This document shows, one piece after another, positions 45,810 to 53,472 of a stretch of 64,000 nucleotides of DNA. Under the pieces are notes generated by a model that saw nothing but the letters and a program-made list of their open reading frames with translations, did not search any database and was not told the DNA's origin. The position numbers were made by a program, and so were the translations under genes. Numbering within the stretch: position 1 is the first letter of the stretch; every line of letters begins with the position of its first letter. The stretch spans positions 62,001 to 126,000 of the forward strand of contig NZ_AUAW01000007.1 in NCBI RefSeq assembly GCF_000428925.1, in the 5' to 3' direction. This DNA comes from Furfurilactobacillus rossiae DSM 15814. GTDB lineage: Bacteria; Bacillota; Bacilli; Lactobacillales; Lactobacillaceae.

Positions 45810-46691
45810 TTATTTATTCACATGAAGTGAACCGTTATCTGATTGTTTGTGACTCTGTTCATTATGCATGACTGATTGTGGCGAATCCGTCTGCCGACGT
45901 GCCGGTTGAGACGATTTCTGTTGTTTCGGTTGCTTACCTTCTTGATCATTGATGTGATCATCAAAGTAAGTTTGCAACCGCCGTAGTTCATTAACCTGCG
46001 ATTCGATCGAACCCAACATCTCTGTTTGAATCTTTTGAATCTGTAACATGTTCGGTTGATCCTGTTGAATCATGTGGTCAACCTTGGAGTGCAGTACCCG
46101 AATTTCCTCTTCCGATTTTTGGTTAACGTGATAATCGTTAGCCGACTCCATCCGGTCATACTCGGCTGACCGGTTTTGACTCATCATAATGAGTGGTGCC
46201 TGAATTGCAGCAACCATACTCAAGAACAAATTTAAAAGAATAAAAGGATAAGGATCGAAATGCACACCAAATAGATGTAATGAATTAACAGTAATCCACA
46301 ATAACATAATGAGAACAAAGGAAATAATAAAAGGCCAGCTACCCCCGAAGTGGGCAACAGCATCCGCAACCCGCTGACCAACTGTTAGTGAGTGTTCCAA
46401 TTGCTGACGGACATCAACCACCTGATAGGTATCTTTTTGAAGTACCCGCGTAAGCTTTTGGTTCAGCTTATGATTCTGGCGGTAATCCTTCGCAATCATC
46501 TGATCCATCTTTAATAAACGGTAGTGGACCAAATGCTCACTACAGATAAAATCTTGGTTTGTCGCCTTTGGAAAGTCGAGACGAATCAACGCCCTCAACG
46601 GACCATCCAAATCTCCTAGGAAAACACCGTCAACGAGATCATATTCCTTATGATCAACGAGACAGTAAACCGTGCCGTTAAATTCTTGCAT
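45810..46691 (-). CDS. DUF1003 domain membrane protein
   Basis: 293 residues. The DUF1003 core has two membrane helices (FIISFVLIMLLWITVNSLHL and PFILLNLFLSMVAAIQAPLI) and the trailing motif MMSQNRSAEYDRMESANDYH. A coiled region follows and a basic Gln/Ser-rich tail. The N-terminal ~60 residues (VYCLVDHKEYDLVDGVFLGD) form the usual extra domain of Gram-positive members. Function unknown. TGAGGTGTTTTAGTCTA-ATG gives the start. A 37-codon ORF lies 24 bp upstream and may share the transcript. Confidence 0.88.
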   Translation of the reverse strand: MQEFNGTVYCLVDHKEYDLVDGVFLGDLDGPLRALIRLDFPKATNQDFICSEHLVHYRLLKMDQMIAKDYRQNHKLNQKLTRVLQKDTYQVVDVRQQLEHSLTVGQRVADAVAHFGGSWPFIISFVLIMLLWITVNSLHLFGVHFDPYPFILLNLFLSMVAAIQAPLIMMSQNRSAEYDRMESANDYHVNQKSEEEIRVLHSKVDHMIQQDQPNMLQIQKIQTEMLGSIESQVNELRRLQTYFDDHINDQEGKQPKQQKSSQPARRQTDSPQSVMHNEQSHKQSDNGSLHVNK

Positions 46692-46715
46692 TAGACTAAA
46701 ACACCTCAGTAAATG

Positions 46716-46829
46716 CTAAATTTCACGTGCGGCAAAGTTCACAGCATGGGTTAAATATCCAATTATGAATTGCAAACACGCGGGACCGTCATCACTTGTT
46801 GAACATATATGATAATCTGCGTCTGACAT
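46716..46829 (-). CDS. Candidate 37-residue small protein upstream of DUF1003
   Basis: MSDADYHICSTSDDGPACLQ is the N-terminus of a 37-codon frame preceded by GGCAGGTGGGTTTT-ATG. Two Cys residues and a hydrophobic second half. No family recognised. Its placement 24 bp before the DUF1003 gene suggests a leader or partner peptide, but it may be chance. Confidence 0.45.
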   Translation of the reverse strand: MSDADYHICSTSDDGPACLQFIIGYLTHAVNFAAREI

Positions 46830-46977
46830 AAAACCCACCTGCCTTTCCTAAGTTGAACTGAGTTATCGCTACAAATTCATTATAAAGGACACAGTCAAAA
46901 AAGTTCAAGCGAACCTACCCATTTCTGAGCGTTTTTTAATTAATTGCGATAATTATGTTATAGTTCCCTAACTTTTA

Positions 46978-48267
46978 CTATTTTACAGTCATGTCATAGC
47001 CTAGCTTCAAGGTGTCATGAACAGCCCGATAACCCGTTTGCTGATAGTAAACAGTTGCCATTTTCCGCAGGTCATATGAACGCTGATCTAATTTATTTTG
47101 ACTTGGGATTGCGTATCCGTTTGTCATCGTCAACCCCATGATGTTAGCCAATTTGCTGGTTTGAGCGGTCTCGTCATGTAATGAATAAAAACTAACATCG
47201 TTGCCCACAATATTGGCAATAAACATGTCATTCATGGCTTTAGCCACTGGACTATAACTGTTAAACATAATGATTGGATGACCATTGTTAGCAATCCAAT
47301 GATAATAAAATGTGGCACCGCCAGTGCTATTCTTGGTGGCAAATAAAGTTTCCGGATCCTGCCCTTCCATAGCCCAATACGCCATAAAGGTCAGACTGGC
47401 TTGATCTGCCTCCGATAATTGCGTCATCGTGGCGTTGTCGGCAGGCTTGGCCTTTACCACATCCGCAATTGGTGTGGATGGCATTGGCAAGTCATCATCC
47501 CCAGCATCGTTGTTATTTGAACTTTCTGCAGTGTTATTAGCTGCTGAACTTGACGAGGTTGATGAAGAATTATCGGATGAGTCGTCATATCTTGTCCCAT
47601 CACTGCTTGATCCACTAGATGCTGAATTTGTTTCGATCGGTTGTGCAATTGAATGACTCGTTTCAAACGGACTAGTCGCACGCGGAATTGCCTTCGTGAC
47701 GGCGCCTAGACCCAGCCAGAGTGAAATAATTAGCAATCCACTAAGTAACAAACGACGCAGACCAAACAACTGGCGCCGCATGACCGCAGGAATTGCGTAG
47801 ATATCATGAGCCGATTCGTTTGCCTCTTCAACTTGCACTTCGTCTACTCGTTTCAGTAGCAAAAAGCGCAGTAATGATGCGCCTAAGACACTAAAAAACA
47901 TCAAGACTAAGGCCACGTTTCGTGTCGACGTGTGGTCACTGAGAAACCAGTTCATTGCCGCCCGGCCGTTTGGAAACGTCGTATACAGGTTGAACTGCTC
48001 ACATAAAGCCCACAATGTCATGAAACCGGCCAGTACAAATAGTCCAATCATGATCCGCCGAAGGTACATTATGTGTTGCCGGCGATAAATCGTCCGAACA
48101 TAAAAGCGTTGTGCACCGGCAATTTGAGTCGGTGTCGCCATTTTATCCGCCGTTTGGTGCCAGCGAACTAAGCGATGTTTGACTAGCCAAATGACAGTAG
48201 CCACTGCGACTACGCTCAGCACCACAATCATTAAAACAATTAACCATATTACCTGCCAAACTCCCAC
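46978..48267 (-). CDS. Membrane protein of unknown function with Ser/Asn-rich linker
   Basis: 429 residues. An N-terminal membrane helix, then spans near 75-95, 110-130 and 175-195, a low-complexity Ser/Asn/Asp linker (about 205-265), and a C-terminal soluble domain (about 275-429, ADQASLTFMAYWAMEGQDPE, FYYHWIANNGHPIIMFNSY). The C-terminal domain is probably extracytoplasmic. I recognise no family; DUF4767-like lipoprotein domains are one possibility. Separate transcript, bounded by a terminator upstream. Confidence 0.75.
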   Translation of the reverse strand: MGVWQVIWLIVLMIVVLSVVAVATVIWLVKHRLVRWHQTADKMATPTQIAGAQRFYVRTIYRRQHIMYLRRIMIGLFVLAGFMTLWALCEQFNLYTTFPNGRAAMNWFLSDHTSTRNVALVLMFFSVLGASLLRFLLLKRVDEVQVEEANESAHDIYAIPAVMRRQLFGLRRLLLSGLLIISLWLGLGAVTKAIPRATSPFETSHSIAQPIETNSASSGSSSDGTRYDDSSDNSSSTSSSSAANNTAESSNNNDAGDDDLPMPSTPIADVVKAKPADNATMTQLSEADQASLTFMAYWAMEGQDPETLFATKNSTGGATFYYHWIANNGHPIIMFNSYSPVAKAMNDMFIANIVGNDVSFYSLHDETAQTSKLANIMGLTMTNGYAIPSQNKLDQRSYDLRKMATVYYQQTGYRAVHDTLKLGYDMTVK

Positions 48268-48304
48268 ACGGACACTTCCTTTTCAAAAAATCGCTATTTT
48301 AAAC

Positions 48305-48342
48305 ACAGAAAAACGCTCATCCCAATTTGAAATGAGCGCTCT
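48305..48342 (-). terminator. Intrinsic terminator after the 41-residue membrane protein gene
   Basis: Minus-strand GCGCTCAT/ATGAGCGTT hairpin followed by TTTC. Confidence 0.82.
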
Positions 48343-48360
48343 AAAACTTATCATAATTGG

Positions 48361-48486
48361 TTATAATTCGGTTGTTTCTTTAACGGTTGTGTCATTGTTT
48401 GACATGCGGCGTGCAAGCTTCACATCACAAACAACTAACCCAACAGTTGTAACAGCTAATAATCCAATTGCTAACAAGGTTTCCAT
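48361..48486 (-). CDS. Small single-span membrane protein, 41 residues
   Basis: METLLAIGLLAVTTVGLVVC begins a 41-residue frame: one hydrophobic helix then a charged tail (KLARRMSNNDTTVKETTEL). GCGAGGGTGATTATTT-ATG is a good ribosome site and a terminator follows 20 bp after the stop, so it stands as its own unit. Too short for family assignment; the shape recalls small regulatory membrane peptides. Confidence 0.65.
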   Translation of the reverse strand: METLLAIGLLAVTTVGLVVCDVKLARRMSNNDTTVKETTEL

Positions 48487-48579
48487 AAATAATCACCCTC
48501 GCTTTGTCAGTAATTTTGTATGAGTATATCATGCTTTGCACCAAACACCTAATGTTTTGCGCAAACATTTTGAATCCGT

Positions 48580-48906
48580 TTACATGACCGCTCTTAGTAT
48601 TGCTAACGACACAACTCCGACAAGCACAATCCACAGCAGGATTTTAGTGATAGCCGCCGTAATTACAGTGGGAATCGATGCAAACAAGTTTTCATAGTTC
48701 ACACTCGGTAAATGCCCCAGATGTTGCGTAAATAAATTTGTCACCCACAGCGCAGTCATAATCGTGATGGGCACAAAACTCAATAATTCGACCACTAGCG
48801 GCGGCAAGCTATGATTTTTTAAGAGCACAAAGGGCAACGTTCGTGATAATAAGGTCACAATGCCACAGCCGACAATGGTTAAAAGTACATAACTAGTAGA
48901 AAGCAT
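48580..48906 (-). CDS. azlD: AzlD-like branched-chain amino acid export subunit
   Basis: 108 residues, about four helices (GCGIVTLLSRTLPFVLLKNH, LLSFVPITIMTALWVTNLF). Small partner of AzlC in the LIV-E-type exporter. It starts 14 bp inside the AzlC gene end, with GGGGGTGGTTATCAAAC-ATG. Both genes form an operon. Confidence 0.88.
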   Translation of the reverse strand: MLSTSYVLLTIVGCGIVTLLSRTLPFVLLKNHSLPPLVVELLSFVPITIMTALWVTNLFTQHLGHLPSVNYENLFASIPTVITAAITKILLWIVLVGVVSLAILRAVM

Positions 48907-49600
48907 GTTTGATAACCACCCCCGTCGCACAGCCCAACAGCGTGCCCACAACAAGTAACAGATTTCCCGGAATGAAAATAAGCCCTAGATAAATAATGAC
49001 TGCTTCTGCCAGAATCACGATCAGTTGCAGTGACTTCGCCAACGAACGATCCGCGATAACTTGCAAATACAGTAACCCGATAAACATGGCGACTAATGCG
49101 AAATCAAGACCGAGTCGCTCTGGATGGGCAACCAATTGTCCCAGCAACGCGCCGACACCTGACGCAATCATCCATGTAAAGTACGCAATTAAATTAGCAG
49201 TATTAAACCACTCAAATGACATTTTGTGGTCCGTATAGTTCACCTTATTCATGCTCAACGCGAAACTTTCATCGGTCAATAACGCGCCAATGAAAATATT
49301 GCGCCACATGCTGTCTTTCTTAAAATAAGGAGCCACTACCGTACTCATTAAGATCATCCGCGCATTCACCAAAAAGACGGCAACCATGATTGACACCACT
49401 GGATTGTGGGATACCAGCATGCTAACCATGATAAATTGGGCGGATCCAGCATATGTAATGGCGGACATCAACACTACCATGAGCACACTCAGGCCCACGG
49501 ACTGGCTAACAACGCCAAATGCTAAGCCAATGCCAATATAACCAAACACAGTTGGCAACGTATCCTTAATTGCTGTTCTTATATCGAGCTCATCTGTCAT
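48893..49600 (-). CDS. azlC: AzlC-like branched-chain amino acid export permease
   Basis: 235 residues with the AzlC signature DTLPTVFGYIGIGLAFGVVS and VLMSAITYAGSAQFIMVSML, NARMILMSTVVAPYF, GALLTDESFAL. It works with AzlD to export branched-chain amino acids or analogues. Start is uncertain: ATG 49600 or GTG 49612, with AAGGA at an awkward distance from both. Confidence 0.9.
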   Translation of the reverse strand: MTDELDIRTAIKDTLPTVFGYIGIGLAFGVVSQSVGLSVLMVVLMSAITYAGSAQFIMVSMLVSHNPVVSIMVAVFLVNARMILMSTVVAPYFKKDSMWRNIFIGALLTDESFALSMNKVNYTDHKMSFEWFNTANLIAYFTWMIASGVGALLGQLVAHPERLGLDFALVAMFIGLLYLQVIADRSLAKSLQLIVILAEAVIIYLGLIFIPGNLLLVVGTLLGCATGVVIKHAFY

Positions 49601-49636
49601 GAAGCTAATCACATTCCTTTACGTTCATTTATAAGC

Positions 49637-50194
49637 TTAAAACTCCGGCCAATCTTGGTGAGCAGCCATCCACGCTGACCCCATAATGCCATATTCATAT
49701 TGGTCAAACCACTTGCCATCTTGATAAAGGCCCTCGCGATTCACAACTTCACGTTTGAATCCGACACGTTCATAGGTGTGCACGGCCGCCGCGTTATTGC
49801 TGTTCACACCCAAACGAACTTTATACAAACCCATTTCAAAGAAAGCGTAGGCCAGCATACAGTTGATCGCGTCAGTTCCGTAACCGTGCCCACGTTCGGC
49901 TGGGTCAACGATGCCGATTCCTAGTCCACACACCTGATTTTTCAGTTGGATCTCGTCTAACTCGACCCAGCCAACTGGGCTGTCATCGGTCTGTTTGCGA
50001 ACAATCAGTATCATGCCATCCGGTTCGTTGTTAGCCAACATTTTAACGAAACTTTCGTGTGTTCTAACCGTGGCCAAATCCCACTCGCTACTCCGTGCAA
50101 ACGCGCCGGCCCACTGATGTTGCTGAAAGTAATCTGCATCACCCTCCTGCGCCTCAGAGAGTCTGACCAGCCTGCCTCTTAATACATCTTTCAT
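49637..50194 (-). CDS. GNAT family N-acetyltransferase (RimJ/RimL-like)
   Basis: 185 residues. The acetyl-CoA loop is GIGIVDPAERGHGYGTDAIN with the late motif VHTYERVGFKREVVNREGLY. These features are typical of the RimJ/RimL-type GNATs. It overlaps the stop of the upstream GNAT gene by 4 bp (ATGA) and is a close paralogue of it. Confidence 0.9.
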   Translation of the reverse strand: MKDVLRGRLVRLSEAQEGDADYFQQHQWAGAFARSSEWDLATVRTHESFVKMLANNEPDGMILIVRKQTDDSPVGWVELDEIQLKNQVCGLGIGIVDPAERGHGYGTDAINCMLAYAFFEMGLYKVRLGVNSNNAAAVHTYERVGFKREVVNREGLYQDGKWFDQYEYGIMGSAWMAAHQDWPEF

Positions 50195-50748
50195 TTCGTT
50201 GCCTCCGTTAGCGCACGCCATTCCGTTTGCAAAATTCCGTAACTGTACCGGTCAATTCGTTGACCATCTTGATATAATGCGCCAACATTGACCCCTTCAC
50301 GTTTAAAGCCCACCCGTTCATAAATGTGGATGGCCCCGGCGTTATTACCATTGACTTCTAAATGAACCCGGTGCATGTTCAACTCGTCAAACGCAAACTT
50401 CAAAACAATCCGCAACGCATCTGTGCCATAACCGTTGCCCTGCTGACTTTCCACGATGGCGATGCCCACTTCTGCACCACGATTCTTCAGTTGAACATCA
50501 CCAAGCGAGATCCAACCAACCGTTGCTTCCGTGTCGTTGGCCCGCACCACGTACACGAACTCATCAGTGCCCCAGTGTTCACCCTTCAGATCTTCTTTAT
50601 AGTCCTCTGGCAACCATACCCGCGACATATCCATGCTCAGTTGTCTGAACCAGCCATCAGTCCACTGTTCTTGAGCGAATAATTCTGTATCGCCCTGGCG
50701 TAATTCGGTTAAATGAACCAACTTTCCACTCATAAAATTACTCATCAT
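50191..50748 (-). CDS. GNAT family N-acetyltransferase, tandem paralogue
   Basis: 185 residues. Acetyl-CoA loop GIAIVESQQGNGYGTDALRI and late motif IHIYERVGFKREGVNVGALY, nearly the same as its neighbour; the start GKLVHLTELRQGDTELFAQE parallels GRLVRLSEAQEGDADYFQQH. A tandem duplication is clear. ATG 50748 overlaps the upstream ASCH gene stop by 4 bp, so three genes are translationally coupled. Confidence 0.9.
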   Translation of the reverse strand: MMSNFMSGKLVHLTELRQGDTELFAQEQWTDGWFRQLSMDMSRVWLPEDYKEDLKGEHWGTDEFVYVVRANDTEATVGWISLGDVQLKNRGAEVGIAIVESQQGNGYGTDALRIVLKFAFDELNMHRVHLEVNGNNAGAIHIYERVGFKREGVNVGALYQDGQRIDRYSYGILQTEWRALTEATK

Positions 50749-51230
50749 TCGTTTGCCTCCAGATTGTCTGCCAAACTTGCCTGCGTTGCTCTTAGTTCAA
50801 ACACTTCACAGCTCATTAATAACTGATTACTAAACTGATAGTGGTCTTGAGCACCTTCTTCACGAAAGAACGCTTCGTGAACCCGGCGCCAATAAGCTAA
50901 TGTCCGATCACCCTCACCTTCATGATAGGCATGCTCCGCAGAAACCTGCTGATACGGCATTATCTCCGAAACGACATTCTGAATAATCGCGACCGGCTGA
51001 TTGTCACCGTTTAAAATGATGTCATAGTCACCAACTTGCGTGACTGCTTCACCCTCAATAAAAGCGGATGTCGTCGCCGTCTTTTTGCTTTTAACCACTA
51101 AGTCGGCTAATTCGTTTGCCATTGACGTTGTCATCCCAAACGACCATGCATCCGGTTGTGGTAATTGCCGACCGATTGACTGACAGTATGCTTGCCAGAA
51201 TTTTTTCACTGTTGTACTAGTTTGCTTCAT
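50745..51230 (-). CDS. ASCH domain protein
   Basis: 161 residues. ASCH family pattern: WSFGMTTSMANELADLVVKS, KKTATTSAFIEGEAVTQVGD, then DYDIILNGDNQPVAIIQNV and GEGDRTLAYWRRVHEAFF. ASCH proteins have a PUA-like fold; some bind RNA or hydrolyse N-acylated cytidine. First gene of the coupled ASCH-GNAT-GNAT operon. GGAGGGCTCCAC-ATG precedes it. Confidence 0.9.
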   Translation of the reverse strand: MKQTSTTVKKFWQAYCQSIGRQLPQPDAWSFGMTTSMANELADLVVKSKKTATTSAFIEGEAVTQVGDYDIILNGDNQPVAIIQNVVSEIMPYQQVSAEHAYHEGEGDRTLAYWRRVHEAFFREEGAQDHYQFSNQLLMSCEVFELRATQASLADNLEANE

Positions 51231-51307
51231 GTGGAGCCCTCCATTGTTGGAATGTCGATATGGTGAATGCTTTTTAAGGGATGCTCGGTTCTTACTGAAC
51301 TTCTCCC

Positions 51308-51411
51308 AAAAGCCTGCGCATAACCCAAAGCCGTCATCCTACAAGCAAAGTGCGCTTGCACGCTGCCACCTTTACGTTATTGCTCGAACTTTACCGAGCT
51401 TTGGCATCACT
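51308..51411 (-). repeat. Second structured repeat family, downstream copy
   Basis: Minus-strand order: GATGCC, hairpin a GCTCG/CGAGC, AATAACGTAAAGGTGG, hairpin b CAAGC-GCACTTT-GCTTG, GGGTTATGCGCAGG. Very close in sequence to the copy at 51785-51888. Lies between the ASCH operon and the small ORF. Confidence 0.75.
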
Positions 51412-51417
51412 CTATAA

Positions 51418-51447
51418 AAAAAGCACCCGGCTGCTTGCCGAGTGCAT
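51418..51447 (-). terminator. Intrinsic terminator of the 32-residue ORF
   Basis: Minus-strand GCACTCGGC/GCCGGGTGC hairpin with an AAGCA loop, followed by TTTTTTT. Confidence 0.88.
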
Positions 51448-51475
51448 AACCACCATGACGACATTCAGTCCTACG

Positions 51476-51574
51476 TTAACGTTTAAAAAAGTGCACACTG
51501 GTCCCCTTAAACGCAGATACATACGAAATTGTAAATGCATTGGCGAACCAATTAGCAAACGTTAATGCAGACAT
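51476..51574 (-). CDS. Candidate 32-residue hydrophobic peptide
   Basis: MSALTFANWFANAFTISYVS begins a 32-residue frame ending in VHFFKR. AGGGAGGACATTGCA-ATG is a strong ribosome site with 8-bp spacing, and a strong terminator follows 30 bp after the stop, so a translated short mRNA is likely. A hydrophobic middle and basic end recall small membrane-active peptides. Repeats of the second structured family flank it on both sides. A type I toxin is only a guess. Confidence 0.55.
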   Translation of the reverse strand: MSALTFANWFANAFTISYVSAFKGTSVHFFKR

Positions 51575-51589
51575 TGCAATGTCCTCCCT

Positions 51590-51637
51590 CACATAATTTA
51601 CCGAAAATTTCTCGGACCTTCTCGAGCTTCGGCATCA
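51590..51637 (-). repeat. Second structured repeat family, truncated copy before the small ORF
   Basis: GATGCCGAAGCTCGAGAAGG starts like the other copies (hairpin a GCTCGAGAAGGTCCGAG), but then runs into AAATTTTCGG and the ribosome site of the 32-residue ORF, without hairpin b or the TTATGCACA tail. Confidence 0.65.
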
Positions 51638-51663
51638 TTCTAAACGTGCACCTTACTTCTAAA

Positions 51664-51760
51664 TCCTGTGCATAAGCTACAAGCCAAAGCATTCGGAAAA
51701 CCACCGAATCATTCACCTTGTTTCTTATTGCTCGGATTCACCCGAAGTAAGGCATCACTC
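51664..51760 (-). repeat. Second structured repeat family, divergent copy
   Basis: Minus-strand GATGCC, hairpin a CTTCGG-GTGAAT-CCGAG, CAATAAG, hairpin b GATTCGG-TGGTTTT-CCGAATG, then GCTTATGCACAGG. Hairpin b has a different sequence but is still paired, which shows compensatory change within the family. Confidence 0.72.
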
Positions 51761-51784
51761 TTCTAAAACGTGCACCTGTCGCTC

Positions 51785-51888
51785 AAGGTCCTGTGCATAA
51801 CCCAAAGCTGTCATCCTACAAGCAAAGTGCGCTTGCACGCTACCACCTTTACGTTATTGCTCGGACCTTCCCGAGCTTCGGCATCACT
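51785..51888 (-). repeat. Second structured repeat family, upstream copy
   Basis: Minus-strand GATGCC, hairpin a GCTCGG-GAAGGT-CCGAGC, AATAACGTAAAGGTGG, hairpin b CAAGC-GCACTTT-GCTTG, GGGTTATGCACAGG. It differs from the downstream copy at scattered single bases only. Confidence 0.75.
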
Positions 51889-51956
51889 CTTAAATTATAA
51901 ACAGTTTAGCATTCTCATTAGTTTCTAAGCAAGTTGTTTTTTATTTCTAAAGGCAG

Positions 51957-51989
51957 CAAAAAAGCCATTTCATTGACGAAATGGCTTAA
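51957..51989 (-). terminator. Intrinsic terminator of the CsoR-like gene
   Basis: Minus-strand AAGCCATTTCG/TGAAATGGCTT hairpin followed by TTTTG. Confidence 0.88.
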
Positions 51990-52012
51990 GGCACAATATA
52001 TTCATCTCTGTT

Positions 52013-52306
52013 TTAACGCGTCTTCATCATCAGATCCAATGACTTCTGCAGTGAAGCAGCTTCCTCACTATCAGCGGCAACGCCCATCTTTTCAACCGTT
52101 TGGCGGATGTTTTCAGCAACCACTAATTTCATCGCCTTATCCACACTGGAACGAACAGCAGCGAGCTGAACCAAAATATCCTGACATTCACGGCCTTCAT
52201 CCATCATGCGCAACACGCCGTCCATTTGGCCACGCGAACGCTTTAAACGATTGGTAATTTGCTTGCTGGACACCGTCTTTTGGGCCACGTCTGGCACATT
52301 CATCAT
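52013..52306 (-). CDS. CsoR/FrmR-family repressor (DUF156), single-Cys variant
   Basis: 97 residues, all-helical CsoR fold (ITNRLKRSRGQMDGVLRMMD, ECQDILVQLAAVRSSVDKAM). The first ligand Cys is present (RECQD), but the H-x3-C pair of copper sensors is replaced by ENIRQT, so it cannot bind Cu(I) as CsoR does and lacks the second Cys of the persulfide sensor CstR. The start at 52306 follows GGAGGTTTTTGCTC. Downstream of thioredoxin and nitroreductase genes on the same strand, which hints at thiol or electrophile stress. Confidence 0.87.
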   Translation of the reverse strand: MMNVPDVAQKTVSSKQITNRLKRSRGQMDGVLRMMDEGRECQDILVQLAAVRSSVDKAMKLVVAENIRQTVEKMGVAADSEEAASLQKSLDLMMKTR

Positions 52307-52335
52307 GAGCAAAAACCTCCAAATTAATTTCGTTT

Positions 52336-52357
52336 ATTATACCCCAGCAGGGATAAT
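52336..52357. promoter_or_regulatory. CsoR-type operator before the csoR-like gene
   Basis: ATTATACCCC-AGC-AGGGATAAT: A/T flanks and C/G tracts in the symmetrical arrangement bound by CsoR-family tetramers, 30 bp upstream of the gene. Confidence 0.6.
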
Positions 52358-52394
52358 GTTTGCTAATCAAAAGGTTCCCGGTCAATGAAACCGG

Positions 52395-53057
52395 CTACTC
52401 TGCAATGTGAACAAAATCAGCCAACGCTAACCGTCCTGGCGCAACCGTATTAATTTTATCATCTACTTTGGCGTGTCCTAAAGCGACACCCATGACAATT
52501 TCTTGATCACTTGGAATACTTAATGCAGACCGTAACACATCAGGATATGCAATCAACGCATACGCTGGCATACTGTCCACACCACGATCCGTGGCACTGA
52601 GCATCAACGTTTGCGCAAACGACCCCGTGTCAAACAATGAATACCCCGTGGCGTTTTTCTGAACAGTAAAATACACAACCACAGGCGCATTGAATAAGTT
52701 AGCAGCTGCTTGTGTCGTCTGCTCTTCAACATCCGTTGACGTGTCCGCAATTGTTTCTGTCATTGTTTCGTTCCAATCGGCCATTGCTTGCTGACTACGT
52801 GATGACCATTGCTCTCGGTGAGCAATTGCCAGGTCAGGCGTGCCATTCTGACCGGTCAGTACGCGTTGTTGATTAACCGCACGAATTTGGGCCAGTGTAT
52901 CGCCAGTCGCAACGTAAACTGACCACGGCTGAGAGTTAGCCCACGAAGGTGCCTGACTGGCATCCTTAATAATTGCCTTAACGGTGGCTAAATCAATGGG
53001 CCGATCACTAAAATCCCGAACTGAGTGACGACCATAGATTGCTGAACGTGTTTCCAT
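52395..53057 (-). CDS. Nitroreductase family flavoprotein
   Basis: 220 residues. FMN-binding RHSVRDFSDRPIDLATVKAI and SQAPSWANSQPWSVYVATG near the N-terminus; GSFAQTLMLSATDRGVDSMP later. Reduces nitro compounds or quinones with NAD(P)H. AAAGGAGTTTTAAAA-ATG precedes it. Lies 50 bp after trxA and 88 bp ahead of the CsoR-like gene start. Confidence 0.92.
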   Translation of the reverse strand: METRSAIYGRHSVRDFSDRPIDLATVKAIIKDASQAPSWANSQPWSVYVATGDTLAQIRAVNQQRVLTGQNGTPDLAIAHREQWSSRSQQAMADWNETMTETIADTSTDVEEQTTQAAANLFNAPVVVYFTVQKNATGYSLFDTGSFAQTLMLSATDRGVDSMPAYALIAYPDVLRSALSIPSDQEIVMGVALGHAKVDDKINTVAPGRLALADFVHIAE

Positions 53058-53107
53058 TTTTAAAACTCCTTTGTCACCTTTAAATTAGCGAATTATATTA
53101 CTCGTTA

Positions 53108-53425
53108 TTATTCTGCCAAATACTTTTCTAACTGCGCTTTCAGCAGTGGCTCTGGCCGGAAACCGACCAACTGAGCGATAACTTTGCCATCCTTCTTAAC
53201 AACTAGCGTAGGAATTCCTTGAATACCAAACGCGGCTGGAACCTGCTGATTTTCGTCAACATCCATCGATGTAAATTTCACTTTGCCGTCATATTGTTCC
53301 GCCAGATTATTGATTACTGGCTTCAACATCTGACAAGGTGGGCACCACGTCGCTGAAAAATCTGTAATAACAAGTCCCTTGTCTGTTTCCTGATTAAATG
53401 TTTGATCACTAATTTCTGTCACCAT
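53108..53425 (-). CDS. trxA: Thioredoxin
   Basis: 105 residues, full thioredoxin fold. The active site is FSATWCPPCQMLKPV, i.e. WCPPC in place of the usual WCGPC, which should shift its redox potential. The cis-Pro loop is GIQGIPTLVVKKDG. First gene of a probable trx-nitroreductase-csoR unit; a CsoR-like half-site lies in its promoter. GGAGGCCGTTTAAC-ATG gives the start. Confidence 0.93.
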   Translation of the reverse strand: MVTEISDQTFNQETDKGLVITDFSATWCPPCQMLKPVINNLAEQYDGKVKFTSMDVDENQQVPAAFGIQGIPTLVVKKDGKVIAQLVGFRPEPLLKAQLEKYLAE

Positions 53426-53472
53426 GTTAAACGGCCTCCATTTGCTTACTTTAAATAAGAACGATCATTAAT

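Noticed and set aside
51780-51890. Short peptide frame (GTG CAA GCG CAC ...) shared by two family-2 repeat units with apparently synonymous changes
   Set aside because: The frame is lost in the divergent unit at 51664-51760 while the hairpins persist, so RNA structure is the simpler explanation; too few differences to call coding.
42480-51900. Replication origin suggested by DnaA-box-like TTATGCACA motifs
   Set aside because: No dnaA, dnaN, gidA or rnpA genes are near, and the boxes recur as part of the repeat units; kept only as a weak titration idea.
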